Positions 8,333 to 16,876 of a stretch of 64,000 bases of DNA are shown piece after piece. Position numbers and translations under genes: made by a program. This stretch comes from Paenibacillus chitinolyticus NBRC 15660 (lineage in GTDB: Bacteria > Bacillota > Bacilli > Paenibacillales > NBRC-103111), in contig NZ_BBJT01000009.1 in assembly GCF_000739915.1 (NCBI RefSeq), positions 1 to 64,000 of the forward strand, in the 5' to 3' direction. Position 1 is the stretch's first letter; each line of letters opens with the position of its first letter. The notes under the pieces were generated by a model that was not told where the DNA came from, searched no databases, and worked only from the letters and a program-made list of their open reading frames with translations.

Positions 8333-9328
8333 CTATTGTTTGCCGGCGCTGCCAAGACTCTTGAGAACTTCATCGATAGACTTGGTTTGCCGGGGCAGCG
8401 GCTTCCGAAATTCCGGTGTTTGGTTTACGGCATCGAAAGACTGCTGGAAAGAGAAGGTCTGGACCGATGCGGAAGATTTATTCCCTCCGGGGCCCGTAAA
8501 CTTAAATTCCATATCGAGCTTTCGTAAAAACCCTTCCTTGTCGACAATGACCGTCCATTTACCGGGGGCGGATAATTTAAACGAGTTTGCCGAACGCCCG
8601 AATTCGGCGGCCTGCGCCTCGGAAATAAGCCCGTTTGATTTCAGCGCTTCCAGAAAACGGGGAAGCTTCTCCTGTACCTTCTTATTCCAGGCGCCTGCGT
8701 TCATACGGGTTACGGAGGCCGTATACGACCGGGCTGCCGAACCGTCCGTCAGCTTGACTTCCCCGTCATGCTCAAACCAGGCTTCGTCGGCTCCTTCCTG
8801 CAGAAGCTTGGACAAATCGGAAGAAAGCCTGGAGAGATGCTCCAGCGCGGGAGAAGCCGCGGCTTTCGGAACCGTGCCCGTCTTATCCGCTGCGGAAGCC
8901 GGAGAGTCCGGCGGCAGCCCCAGCCGTGTCACGAAATATTCGTTATCCGGGTTAAGAAGTGGCATATGGAAAAACAATTTGTTATCTTGGAAAAGAAGAG
9001 GGACCGTCAGTTCGGCCGAACCGCTCCGCGAAGCTGCCTTGAGATCGGATTCCCACCGGACCGGATTTAAGGATGCGGCGCCTTTCCATTCCAGCTTGCT
9101 GTCCTTGAGAAACGAAAACAGCTGCCCCGGCACTGTGGACGAATCTCCTGCCGGAAGCCCGTCCAGGTGAAGATCGGCCTGGCCCGCGAAAGCGAAAGCG
9201 TTCATCTCCGTCTGCTTCTGCAGGGCGACTTTGACGGCGGCCTTGGCAGCTTTGCGCTCCGAACAGCCGGATATGAGAACGGCGGGAATGGCAATGGCTA
9301 TAGAAAGTGAAATGAGTGCTTTGAACAT
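8333..9328 (-). CDS. Lipoprotein of unknown function
   Basis: A 331-residue lipoprotein: a short hydrophobic signal (about 4-18) ends in the lipobox LISGC, so Cys22 should be lipidated and the protein held on the outer face of the membrane. The mature part is rich in strands with alternating hydrophobic residues (FAFAGQADLHLDG, KLEWKGAASLNP, WESDLKAASRSGSAELTVPLLF) and resembles the folded-sheet lipoproteins of the LolA/LppX type, although I cannot assign a family. AAGGGGATTCCC lies before the ATG. It is followed 94 bases later by the coiled-coil gene on the same strand; the two may be one envelope transcription unit. Confidence 0.7.
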   Translation of the reverse strand: MFKALISLSIAIAIPAVLISGCSERKAAKAAVKVALQKQTEMNAFAFAGQADLHLDGLPAGDSSTVPGQLFSFLKDSKLEWKGAASLNPVRWESDLKAASRSGSAELTVPLLFQDNKLFFHMPLLNPDNEYFVTRLGLPPDSPASAADKTGTVPKAAASPALEHLSRLSSDLSKLLQEGADEAWFEHDGEVKLTDGSAARSYTASVTRMNAGAWNKKVQEKLPRFLEALKSNGLISEAQAAEFGRSANSFKLSAPGKWTVIVDKEGFLRKLDMEFKFTGPGGNKSSASVQTFSFQQSFDAVNQTPEFRKPLPRQTKSIDEVLKSLGSAGKQ

Positions 9329-9419
9329 GCTGGGAATCCCCTTCCTTTTCTACCTTTTCTATTATATCTATTCAGGTTCTATTTGTCTTTATCCCTACAA
9401 TTTTCCTGGAGGCGAGAAA

Positions 9420-10598
9420 ATGAGCGGATTTAATGGTCGTAGGGGCATTCCTTCGTCAGCCGGAGAAACCGCGGCGGATGCCGGCCACCCGGAAATCATC
9501 GCGATTTTGAAAAGAAAAATAGAAGAAGAGGGACCTCTTCCTTTTCGGGATTATATGACGATTTGTCTGTATCACCCGGAGTTCGGCTATTACCGCCGCG
9601 AAGAGACCAAAATCGGACGGGACGGGGATTTTTACACGAGCTCCAATCTGGGAAGCGTGATGGGAGAGATCATCGCCGGCGAGCTGTTGGCTTATGCCGT
9701 GAGCGTGCCGGCCGGCAGGCCCGTCGAATTCGTCGAATTCGGCGGAGGCACGGGCCGGCTGGCGAGGCACGTGCTGGACGCGCTGCGCAGCCGCAGCCCG
9801 GAGCGGTACGCGTCCGTTTCGATCACGGCGATCGAATCGAGCGCGTACCACCGCGCCCTGCAGCGGGAGACGCTGCGGGAGCATGCGGACCGCCTCCGGT
9901 TCCTGACGGAGGCGGAGTGGCTTGCCGAGCCGGCCGGCGGCGGAGTGTTCGCCGTCGCCAACGAGCTGGCGGACGCGATGCCGGTGCACCGCGTCCGCTG
10001 CCGGGACGGCCGGCTCGAGCTCGGTGCGGTCGGATGGGACGACCGCACGGGTTTTACCGAGCGGTGGCTGCCGCTCGGAGAAGGCCACCCGGCCGCGATG
10101 CATCTCGGCCGCGAGGGGATCCGCCTAGCCCACGGGCAGCAGGCGGAAGTGAATCTTGGCGCGGGGGAGTGGATCACCCGCACCGCGGGGCGCATCCGCA
10201 GCGGACGGCTGCTGCTGGTGGACTACGGCGATACCGCCGGAGAGCTCTATGCGTCCCACCGGATGAACGGGACGCTGATGTGCTACCGGCGGCATATCGC
10301 CGATGACAATCCTTACGCCGCCGCGGGGCGTAAGGATATCACCGCGCACGTCGATTTCACGGCGTGCATGCGCGCGGCCTGGGCGGCGGGGTGGACCGTC
10401 GCCCGGTACGAGACGCAGCGCGAGTTCCTCGTGCGCGGCGGCATCCTCGGCCGGCTCGTGGAGCATGCCGGCCGGGATCCGTTCAGCCCGGAAGCGAAAG
10501 CGAACCGGGCGATCCGGCAGCTGCTCATCAGCGACGGGATGAGTGAGCTGTTCAAGGTGCTGACGCTTGAGCGAGAAGAAAGCCGAATCCGCGATTGA
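9420..10598 (+). CDS. MidA-like SAM-dependent methyltransferase
   Basis: A 392-residue protein of the MidA/NDUFAF7 type (DUF185). Start chosen at ATG 9420 after CTGGAGGCGAG; the open frame extends upstream but crosses the divergent lipoprotein gene. Typical motifs are RDYMTICLYHPEFGYY, GRDGDFYTSSNLG (family signature) and the SAM-binding loop EFGGGTGRLARHVL (about 105-118). The mitochondrial relative methylates an arginine of a complex I subunit; the bacterial role is not settled. From about 9690 to 10560 the gene is much richer in G+C, with long runs of C/G third positions, than its neighbours, which could mean a different history or only codon bias. It is read divergently from the lipoprotein gene. 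Confidence 0.88.
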   Translation: MSGFNGRRGIPSSAGETAADAGHPEIIAILKRKIEEEGPLPFRDYMTICLYHPEFGYYRREETKIGRDGDFYTSSNLGSVMGEIIAGELLAYAVSVPAGRPVEFVEFGGGTGRLARHVLDALRSRSPERYASVSITAIESSAYHRALQRETLREHADRLRFLTEAEWLAEPAGGGVFAVANELADAMPVHRVRCRDGRLELGAVGWDDRTGFTERWLPLGEGHPAAMHLGREGIRLAHGQQAEVNLGAGEWITRTAGRIRSGRLLLVDYGDTAGELYASHRMNGTLMCYRRHIADDNPYAAAGRKDITAHVDFTACMRAAWAAGWTVARYETQREFLVRGGILGRLVEHAGRDPFSPEAKANRAIRQLLISDGMSELFKVLTLEREESRIRD

Positions 10599-10898
10599 AG
10601 TGCGCGGAAACCGATTTTTCCGGCACTCGTTGCGGCGTCTTATGACGGTAATCATCCGGCAATCTCTGCCCGATCCCTTCTGAGTCAGACCATCGGCCGG
10701 CCGGACAGCCGGTCATGCCGGGAAGTCTACCCTATGACCGAAGCAGGAATAGGGAAATGAAGTGATTCTCGTGCCGGCCGTACCTATCATGGTTTTTGGG
10801 GCCCGGTTCTATGGGACGGCGCAGAATCTGCACATATAAGTTTAAGAAGCAAAACCGGTTTAGCGGTGAGCGGACGCAAATTGTCTTCAAATCCAACG
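10599..10898 (+). other. Gene-free stretch
   Basis: About 300 bases after the methyltransferase gene with no supported gene. The one open frame of note, on the minus strand (10732-10947), has a basic, random-looking composition, no ribosome site and runs into the terminator. I see no promoter or repeat. Confidence 0.5.
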
Positions 10899-10941
10899 AA
10901 AAAAAGGTGATCCGCGAGTTCAATCGCGAATCACCTTTTTT
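10899..10941. terminator. Bidirectional terminator
   Basis: AAAAAAAGGTGAT-CC-GCGA and TCGCG-A-ATCACCTTTTTT form a long stem around GTTCAA. A-run and T-run flank it, so it can end transcription from both the methyltransferase gene and yqgY. Confidence 0.85.
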
Positions 10942-10960
10942 GCTCAAGCGCCGTATGTAA

Positions 10961-11191
10961 TTAGAGAGGCATTTTGAACACGGACCAGTACGTGAATCCG
11001 GTAAACGAAATAACCATATAGCCCCAGAACAGTACGATGTATGTACGTTCCGACAGCTTCAGATAGCCAAGTAGTACGAATACGACGGTTTGAAAAAAGA
11101 ACAGCATGGACATGGGATACATTTCTCCCGCCAGACTCATCAGGGCGATCACCAGAGTCCAGAAACCCAGAACTCGGAACATGCGATCCAT
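10961..11191 (-). CDS. yqgY: DUF2626 membrane protein YqgY
   Basis: A 76-residue protein beginning MDRMFRVLGFWTLVIALMSL, the hallmark of the DUF2626 family (YqgY of B. subtilis). Two to three membrane segments (about 7-25, 28-45, 52-70) and very short loops. The start is the ATG at 11191, 8 bases after TAGGAGAGGGGG; the open frame continues upstream but crosses the promoter. It has its own near-perfect sigma-A promoter and a strong terminator, so it is a monocistronic gene. Function unknown; conserved in Bacillales. Confidence 0.88.
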   Translation of the reverse strand: MDRMFRVLGFWTLVIALMSLAGEMYPMSMLFFFQTVVFVLLGYLKLSERTYIVLFWGYMVISFTGFTYWSVFKMPL

Positions 11192-11237
11192 GAAAACTTC
11201 CCCCTCTCCTACCACGATGCGAAATAATCTAATCTTC

Positions 11238-11266
11238 ATTATACCCAGCATACCCTGTAGTGTAAA
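11238..11266 (-). promoter_or_regulatory. Sigma-A promoter for yqgY
   Basis: Reading the minus strand, TTTACA (11266-11261) and TATAAT (11243-11238) are 17 bases apart. Transcription begins near 11231, about 40 bases before the yqgY start. Confidence 0.8.
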
Positions 11267-11369
11267 CATCCAATCGTCTACCTTTGTTAAAAAGTTGTGA
11301 CAAGCATTGCCAATTCCGGAGGAAGCTCCCTCGGTTGTCTCTTAACCGGTCTTCTTTTTAGGTATGAGT

Positions 11370-11397
11370 GTCATAAAAATTGGAAATACCAAATAGT
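11370..11397 (+). promoter_or_regulatory. Possible sigma-E promoter for gerR
   Basis: GTCATAA (11370-11376) resembles the sigma-E -35 (GTCATATT), and CAAATAGT (11390-11397) matches the -10 pattern CATANNNT except for one base, at a spacing of 13. B. subtilis ylbO/gerR is sigma-E dependent, which makes the weak match worth keeping. The rest of the gap from 11192 to 11568 shows only the yqgY promoter. Confidence 0.3.
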
Positions 11398-11568
11398 ATC
11401 AAATAGATTCTATGAAATCTGCCAGGGGCATAGAGATATTACGAGCGGAACCGTTCACGGATAAATCTCCTGCCCGGCTTATGAACGGTCCGGCCGATTG
11501 GGCATGAAAGTCGAATGCGCGGTAGGACGTGATCTATTTTGGACACTAGGTTAGGAGGATTGTAAAAC

Positions 11569-12216
11569 ATGACGGCAATCAGGCAGGATGCTTGGAGCGA
11601 CGAAGATGATTTGATGCTCGCGGAGGTAACGCTGCGCCATATCCGGGAAGGCAGCACTCAACTGGCCGCGTTTGAAGAAGTGGGGGAGCGTATCGGGCGG
11701 ACGGCCGCGGCATGCGGGTTCCGGTGGAACAGCTTCGTACGCAAGAAATACGAGGCCGCCATTTCCATTGCGAAATCCCAGCGACAGAAAAGAGCGCAGC
11801 TCAAAAAGCACGCGGCCGTTTCTACTATTTCCGGGGGAGCCTCGCTAGCCGTTCTAGACGTTCTGGACCCGTCGGGCCGTGAAGTGACGGAAGAGGCGCT
11901 TTCCGTTGATGCGGTAATCCGGTTCCTGCGGCAGTGGAAGCAGACTTATCAGGATCTGATGCGCCATATCAAACAAATGGAGCGCTCTTTGAACGACAAG
12001 GAAGAGGAGCTTTCCAAATACCGCAGAGAGAACGAGCAGCTCAACAAGCAGGTCAATGAAGTTGAAACCGATTACCGGGTTGTCAACGATGATTATAAGG
12101 CACTTATCCAAATTATGGACCGTGCCCGGAAAATGGCCTTTTTAGTAGAAGAAGAGGAAGAAAGCAAGCCGAGGTTCAAAATGGACGCAAACGGTAATTT
12201 AGAGAGAATAGATTAA
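11569..12216 (+). CDS. gerR: RsfA/GerR-family sporulation transcription regulator
   Basis: A 215-residue protein. The N-terminal 60 residues are a Myb/SANT-like DNA-binding domain ([22 protein letters not shown] ... [21 protein letters not shown]) typical of the RsfA family; residues about 115-165 form a coiled coil ([20 protein letters not shown] onward) for dimer formation. Two relatives exist in B. subtilis: RsfA (forespore) and YlbO/GerR (mother cell). The position beside panE and the bshC-mraZ region matches ylbO, so I prefer GerR, which tunes sigma-E-dependent genes. TTAGGAGGATTG precedes the ATG and a terminator follows. Confidence 0.8.
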   Translation: MTAIRQDAWSDEDDLMLAEVTLRHIREGSTQLAAFEEVGERIGRTAAACGFRWNSFVRKKYEAAISIAKSQRQKRAQLKKHAAVSTISGGASLAVLDVLDPSGREVTEEALSVDAVIRFLRQWKQTYQDLMRHIKQMERSLNDKEEELSKYRRENEQLNKQVNEVETDYRVVNDDYKALIQIMDRARKMAFLVEEEEESKPRFKMDANGNLERID

Positions 12217-12228
12217 AGATCTTCCTGG

Positions 12229-12266
12229 AATCCTTCCGGTATAGTGCCGGGGGGATTTATTTTTTT
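12229..12266 (+). terminator. Terminator after gerR
   Basis: AATCCTTCCGG pairs completely with CCGGGGGGATT (two G-T pairs) and is followed by TATTTTTTT. Confidence 0.8.
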
Positions 12267-12378
12267 GAAGCGTCAAGAAGGATTCCGCCGGCCTTGCGGT
12301 GAATGGCTGAAAAATGGCGAATCATGCAAACAAGGAATAAGGGGCAGAATGCAAAATAAGTATAAAGGAGTGGGGGCC

Positions 12379-13341
12379 ATGCTGGTAGAAGTCGTCGGAG
12401 GAGGCTCGCTGGGACTGCTGTTTGCGGCTAAGCTGGCCGCAACCGGCTGCCGGGTAAAACTGGTAACGAGGAGCAGGGAACAGGCGGAAGCCGTAAACGA
12501 GAAAGGAATCCGTGTGGAAGGCTGGACGGAGTTAACGGCTGAAGTCCCCGCACTCGCTTTTCGGGATGCCGTGAGCGGTTTGAATTCCGCGGATCGATCC
12601 GAGGCAAGGTTTATTCTCCTGGCAGTAAAACAGACGGCTTTTACGAAGGAATTGGCGTCTTATCTGATTTCTTCCATGGAGAACGGCGCGGGGCTTGTTT
12701 CGCTGCAGAACGGCATCGGCCACTGGGAGAAGCTGGACAGCGAGAAAGCCCGTCCCTTCATGATCCAGGCCGTGACCACGGAGGGGGCAAGACGTTTGTC
12801 GCATTCGGAAGTGGCGCATACGGGCCGCGGCTGGACACGGATCGGCCATGTTCATGCTAAGGATACGGAACCGTATATAGAGAAGGCGCCGCAAATAAAT
12901 TTGAAAACGGTTCAAGATTGTTTAAAGCAAGCAGGATTTGACGTTTTTGTGTCGAAGAGTATAGAGCGCCATATATGGAGCAAGCTTTTGATCAATGCGG
13001 TGATTAATCCGCTGACGGCTCTGCTCCGGGTTCCTAACGGGAAGCTGCCTGAGACTTCGGACTCACTGTTGCTGATGAGGAAACTCTTCGAGGAAGGAAG
13101 GGATTTGGCGCTTACACAGCACGTAACGGTTGAAGAATCTTTATGGGACGAAATCCTGGAAGTTTGCCGGAAGACGGCTGTCAACCGATCTTCGATGCTG
13201 CAGGATATCGCGGCGGGCAGGACGACGGAAATTGAGGCGATCACGGGTGGTCTGCTCGGAAAAGCGGAGCGGGCCGGGATGTCTATGCCCACTCATGAAA
13301 CCGTATACCGGCTGATTAAAGCTGCGGAGCAAAGTGGGTGA
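12379..13341 (+). CDS. panE: 2-dehydropantoate 2-reductase (ketopantoate reductase)
   Basis: A 320-residue NADPH-dependent reductase that converts ketopantoate to pantoate for coenzyme A synthesis. Start at ATG 12379 after AAAGGAGTGGGGG; the frame continues upstream to 12244 without a ribosome site and across a terminator. The N-terminal Rossmann motif is VVGGGSLGLLFAAKL (about 4-18), with LVSLQNGIGHWEKL in the middle and the C-terminal helical domain containing SKLLINAVINPLTALL, whose Lys and Asn fall where the family keeps its catalytic Lys and substrate-binding Asn. Located as ylbQ in B. subtilis, but ylbP is missing between it and gerR. Its stop overlaps the start of the next gene. Confidence 0.9.
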   Translation: MLVEVVGGGSLGLLFAAKLAATGCRVKLVTRSREQAEAVNEKGIRVEGWTELTAEVPALAFRDAVSGLNSADRSEARFILLAVKQTAFTKELASYLISSMENGAGLVSLQNGIGHWEKLDSEKARPFMIQAVTTEGARRLSHSEVAHTGRGWTRIGHVHAKDTEPYIEKAPQINLKTVQDCLKQAGFDVFVSKSIERHIWSKLLINAVINPLTALLRVPNGKLPETSDSLLLMRKLFEEGRDLALTQHVTVEESLWDEILEVCRKTAVNRSSMLQDIAAGRTTEIEAITGGLLGKAERAGMSMPTHETVYRLIKAAEQSG

Positions 13342-13742
13342 TGATGGGATTGGATTCATTCATAGACGGATTGTCCAGCATATATGCGGTACTCGCAATG
13401 CTCCCTTTTCTTTCCTTTGTGCTGATATGGATAATCGTATATATTGTAACCAAAGAAAAGAAAAAATCCACCCGGATTACTATGGATCTCACGACCTTCC
13501 TGCTGCTCGGATCCGTCGCATCACTGTGGAACTCTTTGTTCTCCAGCTCGTTCGGATTGTGGTTTCTTCTGCTGGTCATTCTTATCGTTTTCGGCCTTAT
13601 AGGCGGACACCAGAACGACAGGAAAGGGAAGATGGAACTGGGGAAATCGCTGCGGATCGTATGGCGGCTCAGTTTTATGGGACTTTCTCTTCTGTATGTC
13701 ATGTTTATGGTGGTTCGCATGGGGACGGCTGTTCTCGGATAG
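13341..13742 (+). CDS. DUF3397 membrane protein
   Basis: A 133-residue protein with four membrane segments (about 15-35, 48-65, 70-85 and 103-125) separated by short loops with KEKKK and HQNDRKGK, typical of DUF3397 proteins found between panE and bshC in Bacillales. Three starts are possible within seven bases (GTG 13338, ATG 13341, ATG 13344); the ATG at 13341 overlaps the panE stop as TGATG, suggesting translational coupling. GGAG at 13326-13329 is the ribosome site. Function unknown. The next genes (opp) are not the expected bshC. Confidence 0.8.
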   Translation: MMGLDSFIDGLSSIYAVLAMLPFLSFVLIWIIVYIVTKEKKKSTRITMDLTTFLLLGSVASLWNSLFSSSFGLWFLLLVILIVFGLIGGHQNDRKGKMELGKSLRIVWRLSFMGLSLLYVMFMVVRMGTAVLG

Positions 13743-13981
13743 CGGTCTTCCTTTTTCGACATGAATTGACCGCAGTTCAACTAATTGCCGAATTAACGCT
13801 CTAAAGCAGCGCTGGCGCAGGCCAGGCGCGGTTCTGAAGTCTCAAATACTCGTACCTATGTAGAAAATTACAAGTAGATTTTATTGACCTTTGGTTGTAT
13901 AATAGGTAATTAGTAACAGTTTAGCCTTTACAGCTTTTTAACATTTTTGCAAGAGAAAGTTCTTTTTCTAAAAAAAGATTC

Positions 13982-14009
13982 TGGACTTCCTGACAAACTG
14001 TGTTATAAA
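13982..14009 (+). promoter_or_regulatory. Candidate promoter for oppABCDF
   Basis: TGGACT (13982-13987), 16 bases, then TATAAA (14004-14009) with an extended TG at 14001. It would give a leader of about 140 bases. The 418-base gap 13743-14160 contains no gene; it is A+T-rich and has a second TATAAT at 13897-13902 with no matching -35. Confidence 0.45.
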
Positions 14010-14160
14010 ATGTAACATGTAAAGGCGAAAGGCCGATATTGTCGCTTTAGCTCGGAGAAGTGCCTCAATTAGGGGAAGCGGTGTCATTGGAAAATTCAAA
14101 ATTTTCCGTCAAACACCTTTAACCATAAGATTTATTATTAAAGGGAGGAATAATTACCGT

Positions 14161-15837
14161 ATGAAAGCTAAAAAGTGGGTTTCCACAGCGGTTGCACTGA
14201 CGCTTGTCGGCAGTATCGCAGCAGGTTGTGGCAGTGACGACAAGGCAGCAACGGGGGACAACGGCGGTACAGACAAAGCAAATGCCGCTAAGCAAGAACT
14301 TCGCATTAACTTCAATGCCGAGCCACCGGTTCTAGACAGCTCCAAAGGTACTACAAACGCAGCATTTACGATGCTGAACGCACTGAATGAAGGCCTCTAC
14401 CGTCTCGATAAAGACGGCAAACCGCAGCCTGGACTTGCAGCTGCCAAACCGGAAATTTCCAAAGACGGTCTCGTTTACACCATTAAGCTCCGTGACGCGA
14501 AATGGGCTGACGGTCAGCCGGTCAAAGCAAGCGATTTCGTTTATTCCTTCCAACGTACTCTCGATCCGAGCACCAAAGCGCAATACAATTTCATGACTGC
14601 CTGGATTAAAGGCGGAAATGACATCATCAAAGCAAAGCCTGAAGAAGTAGAAGCTAAGAAAAAAGCTCTGGGCGTTAAAGCGATTGATGAAAAAACACTC
14701 GAAATTACACTGGAAAAGCCGGTTACCTTCTTCGAAGATCTCCTTGCTTTCCCGATTTTCTTCCCGCAACGTGAAGATCTGGTTACCAAAAACGGTGAAA
14801 AATACGGCGGCGACGCTGACAAAATTATCGGTGCAGGTCCGTTCGTTCTGAAACAATGGAACCACGACCAAAACCTCGTATTCGAGAAAAACCCGAACTA
14901 CTGGGATGCTGCCAACGTAAAACTGGAGAAACTGACGGTTAACATCGTGACAGACTCCAACAGCTCCTTGAACCTGTATGAAACCGAAGAGACAGACGTA
15001 ACGAACCTGAGCAGCGACCAGTTCAAAGCGAAATCTCAAACGGACAAAGAAAACATCAAAGTGAAGAACGAATTGACTTCGATGTACTTCATGTACAACC
15101 AGAAGAACAAAGTTCTGGCCAACGCAAACATCCGTAAAGCACTGACGCTTGCGGTTGACCGTGACGCTTATGTACTGACGCTTGCCAACAACGGTACTGC
15201 AGCGGCAAGAGGTCTTGTAGCCGACGGTACTCAGGACGGCAACAAGAACGAATTCCGTAAAACTGCCGGCGACACGCTTCCGAAAGCAGATCCGGCCAAA
15301 GCGAAAGAATACCTGGCAGCAGGTCTGAAAGAACTCGGCATCGACAAACTTCCAGAACTGAAGCTCCTCGGCGACGAGCAGGGCTCCGGTAAGAAATCCA
15401 TCGAATTCCTGATGGGCGAGTGGGAGAAAAACCTCGGTTACAAAGCAGTCGGCGAGCCGGTTCCGCACAAACTTCGTGTAGAACGTCAAAACAAAGGCGA
15501 CTACGATATCGTACTTGCACTTTGGGGCGCTGATTACAACGATCCGATGACTTTCCTCGACATGTGGGTAACGGGCAGCGAGTTCAACAACGTTTATTAC
15601 AGCAACCCTACCTATGACGAGAAAATCAAAGCCGCTGACAAAGAAGCGGATCCTGCTAAACGTTCTCAGCTGTTAGTAGACGCAGAGAAAATCCTGATGG
15701 AAGATATGGCTGTAGGTCCTGTCTATTCCCGTAAAGTTCCTTACCTCGTTCGCAACACGGTACAAGGTCTTGTACTGCCGAACTACGGTATGGAGTGGGA
15801 TGTTAAAGGGGTAACAATTACGGAAGCGAAGAAGTAA
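14161..15837 (+). CDS. oppA: Oligopeptide ABC transporter, substrate-binding lipoprotein
   Basis: A 558-residue family 5 solute-binding lipoprotein. The signal peptide (KKWVSTAVALTLVG) ends in lipobox SIAAGC with Cys23 as the lipidated residue, then a Gly/Asp-rich tether. The mature part shows the DppA/OppA landmarks: FNAEPPVLDSSKG, LNEGLYRLDKDGKPQPGLA, YTIKLRDAKWADGQPVKASDFVYSFQR and the domain II phrase YSNPTYDEKIKAA. It binds short peptides outside the membrane and hands them to OppBC. AGGGAGGAATAATT precedes the ATG. A strong hairpin separates it from oppB, as is common where the binding protein is made in excess. Confidence 0.95.
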   Translation: MKAKKWVSTAVALTLVGSIAAGCGSDDKAATGDNGGTDKANAAKQELRINFNAEPPVLDSSKGTTNAAFTMLNALNEGLYRLDKDGKPQPGLAAAKPEISKDGLVYTIKLRDAKWADGQPVKASDFVYSFQRTLDPSTKAQYNFMTAWIKGGNDIIKAKPEEVEAKKKALGVKAIDEKTLEITLEKPVTFFEDLLAFPIFFPQREDLVTKNGEKYGGDADKIIGAGPFVLKQWNHDQNLVFEKNPNYWDAANVKLEKLTVNIVTDSNSSLNLYETEETDVTNLSSDQFKAKSQTDKENIKVKNELTSMYFMYNQKNKVLANANIRKALTLAVDRDAYVLTLANNGTAAARGLVADGTQDGNKNEFRKTAGDTLPKADPAKAKEYLAAGLKELGIDKLPELKLLGDEQGSGKKSIEFLMGEWEKNLGYKAVGEPVPHKLRVERQNKGDYDIVLALWGADYNDPMTFLDMWVTGSEFNNVYYSNPTYDEKIKAADKEADPAKRSQLLVDAEKILMEDMAVGPVYSRKVPYLVRNTVQGLVLPNYGMEWDVKGVTITEAKK

Positions 15838-15877
15838 TTCTTTATTCCGCAGCTAGCTTAATAAGCAGCTAAAGTCA

Positions 15878-15909
15878 GAAGGGGACGCACCTCGCGGGAC
15901 GTCCCCTTC
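15878..15909 (+). other. oppA-oppB intergenic hairpin
   Basis: GAAGGGGACG and CGTCCCCTTC form a perfect 10-bp stem with a 12-base loop. The T-run is weak and displaced (CATTTTT eleven bases on), so it looks like a partial terminator or 3' stabiliser of the oppA message rather than an operon end. Confidence 0.7.
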
Positions 15910-15940
15910 CGGCTTCATTTTTCCAAAAGGAGGACCCTAT

Positions 15941-16873
15941 GTGTTCAGATATATCCTACAGCGGCTGTTCTATGCCATCATTACACTTTGGCTCGTCATC
16001 ACGGTCACCTTCGTTCTGATGAAGCTGCTTCCGGGCGACCCGTTCGGAGAAGCTGTACTGAAAATGTCCAAAGAAAACTATCAGATTCTGCTAGCACAAT
16101 ACGGGCTCGATAAGCCGCAATGGCAGCAGTACCTGCTCTACCTGAAACATGTTATACAAGGTGATTTGGGGGTATCCTTCCAATTCCCGGCTCGTGATGT
16201 AACAAGCATGATCAGTTCCGGTTTCAAACCGTCTTTTGAACTTGGTATTTACTCCATTTGTGTCGCACTCGTATTCGGTTTGCTGCTCGGTATCATCGCC
16301 GCGCTCAACCATAACAAATGGCAGGACCGCACGGCTATCTTTATCGCGGTTGTCGGTGTATCCATTCCATCGTTTGTTCTTGGACCGCTCCTTGCTTACT
16401 ACGTCGGAAACAAGTTGGGCTTGCTGCCCGCCGCATTGTGGAAAGGTCCGTCCTACAAAGTTTTACCGACCCTGGCGCTTTCGTTCGGTACACTTGCCAA
16501 CGTAGCCAGAATGATGCGTACGTCCATGCTGGATGTATTGAATCAGGATTATATCAAAACTGCGAAAGCAAAAGGTTTGGCGAGTCACACGGTTGTATGG
16601 CGTCACACGATTCGTAATGCCATCATGCCGGTTGTCACCATTATCGGACCGGTTTTTGCGGGATTGATTACCGGTACGCTTGTTGTGGAACAGGTTTTCT
16701 CCGTTCCGGGATTAGGTAAGCAATTGGTTAATGCGATCTACTCTAATGACTATACCGTTATTTCAGGTATGACCATTTTCTACTCTGCGATTCTAATTAT
16801 CGTAATTCTTATTACCGACATCCTCTATGGTTATATTGACCCGAGAATTCGTCTGGGGAAAGGCGGGAAGTAA
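15941..16873 (+). CDS. oppB: Oligopeptide ABC transporter permease OppB
   Basis: A 310-residue permease with six membrane segments. It starts with GTG at 15941, seven bases after AAAGGAGG; the ATG two bases earlier is out of frame. The N-terminal FRYILQRLFYAIITLWLVIT and LLPGDPFG are typical of DppB/OppB, and the EAA loop that contacts the ATPases reads HTIRNAIMPVVTIIGPVFAGLITG near residue 225. It forms the channel with OppC. The gene lies 3 bases before oppC. Confidence 0.93.
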   Translation: MFRYILQRLFYAIITLWLVITVTFVLMKLLPGDPFGEAVLKMSKENYQILLAQYGLDKPQWQQYLLYLKHVIQGDLGVSFQFPARDVTSMISSGFKPSFELGIYSICVALVFGLLLGIIAALNHNKWQDRTAIFIAVVGVSIPSFVLGPLLAYYVGNKLGLLPAALWKGPSYKVLPTLALSFGTLANVARMMRTSMLDVLNQDYIKTAKAKGLASHTVVWRHTIRNAIMPVVTIIGPVFAGLITGTLVVEQVFSVPGLGKQLVNAIYSNDYTVISGMTIFYSAILIIVILITDILYGYIDPRIRLGKGGK

Positions 16874-16876
16874 ACT

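Noticed and set aside
10732-10947. 71-codon minus-strand frame after the methyltransferase gene
   Set aside because: No ribosome site, unlikely composition, and it includes a bidirectional terminator.
13338-13804. 156-codon alternative frame over the DUF3397 gene
   Set aside because: The DUF3397 frame has clear membrane segments and coupling to panE; the other frame has neither.
13884-13902. TTGACC and TATAAT before oppA
   Set aside because: Only about 8 bases apart, too close for one promoter; the pair at 13982-14009 is better.
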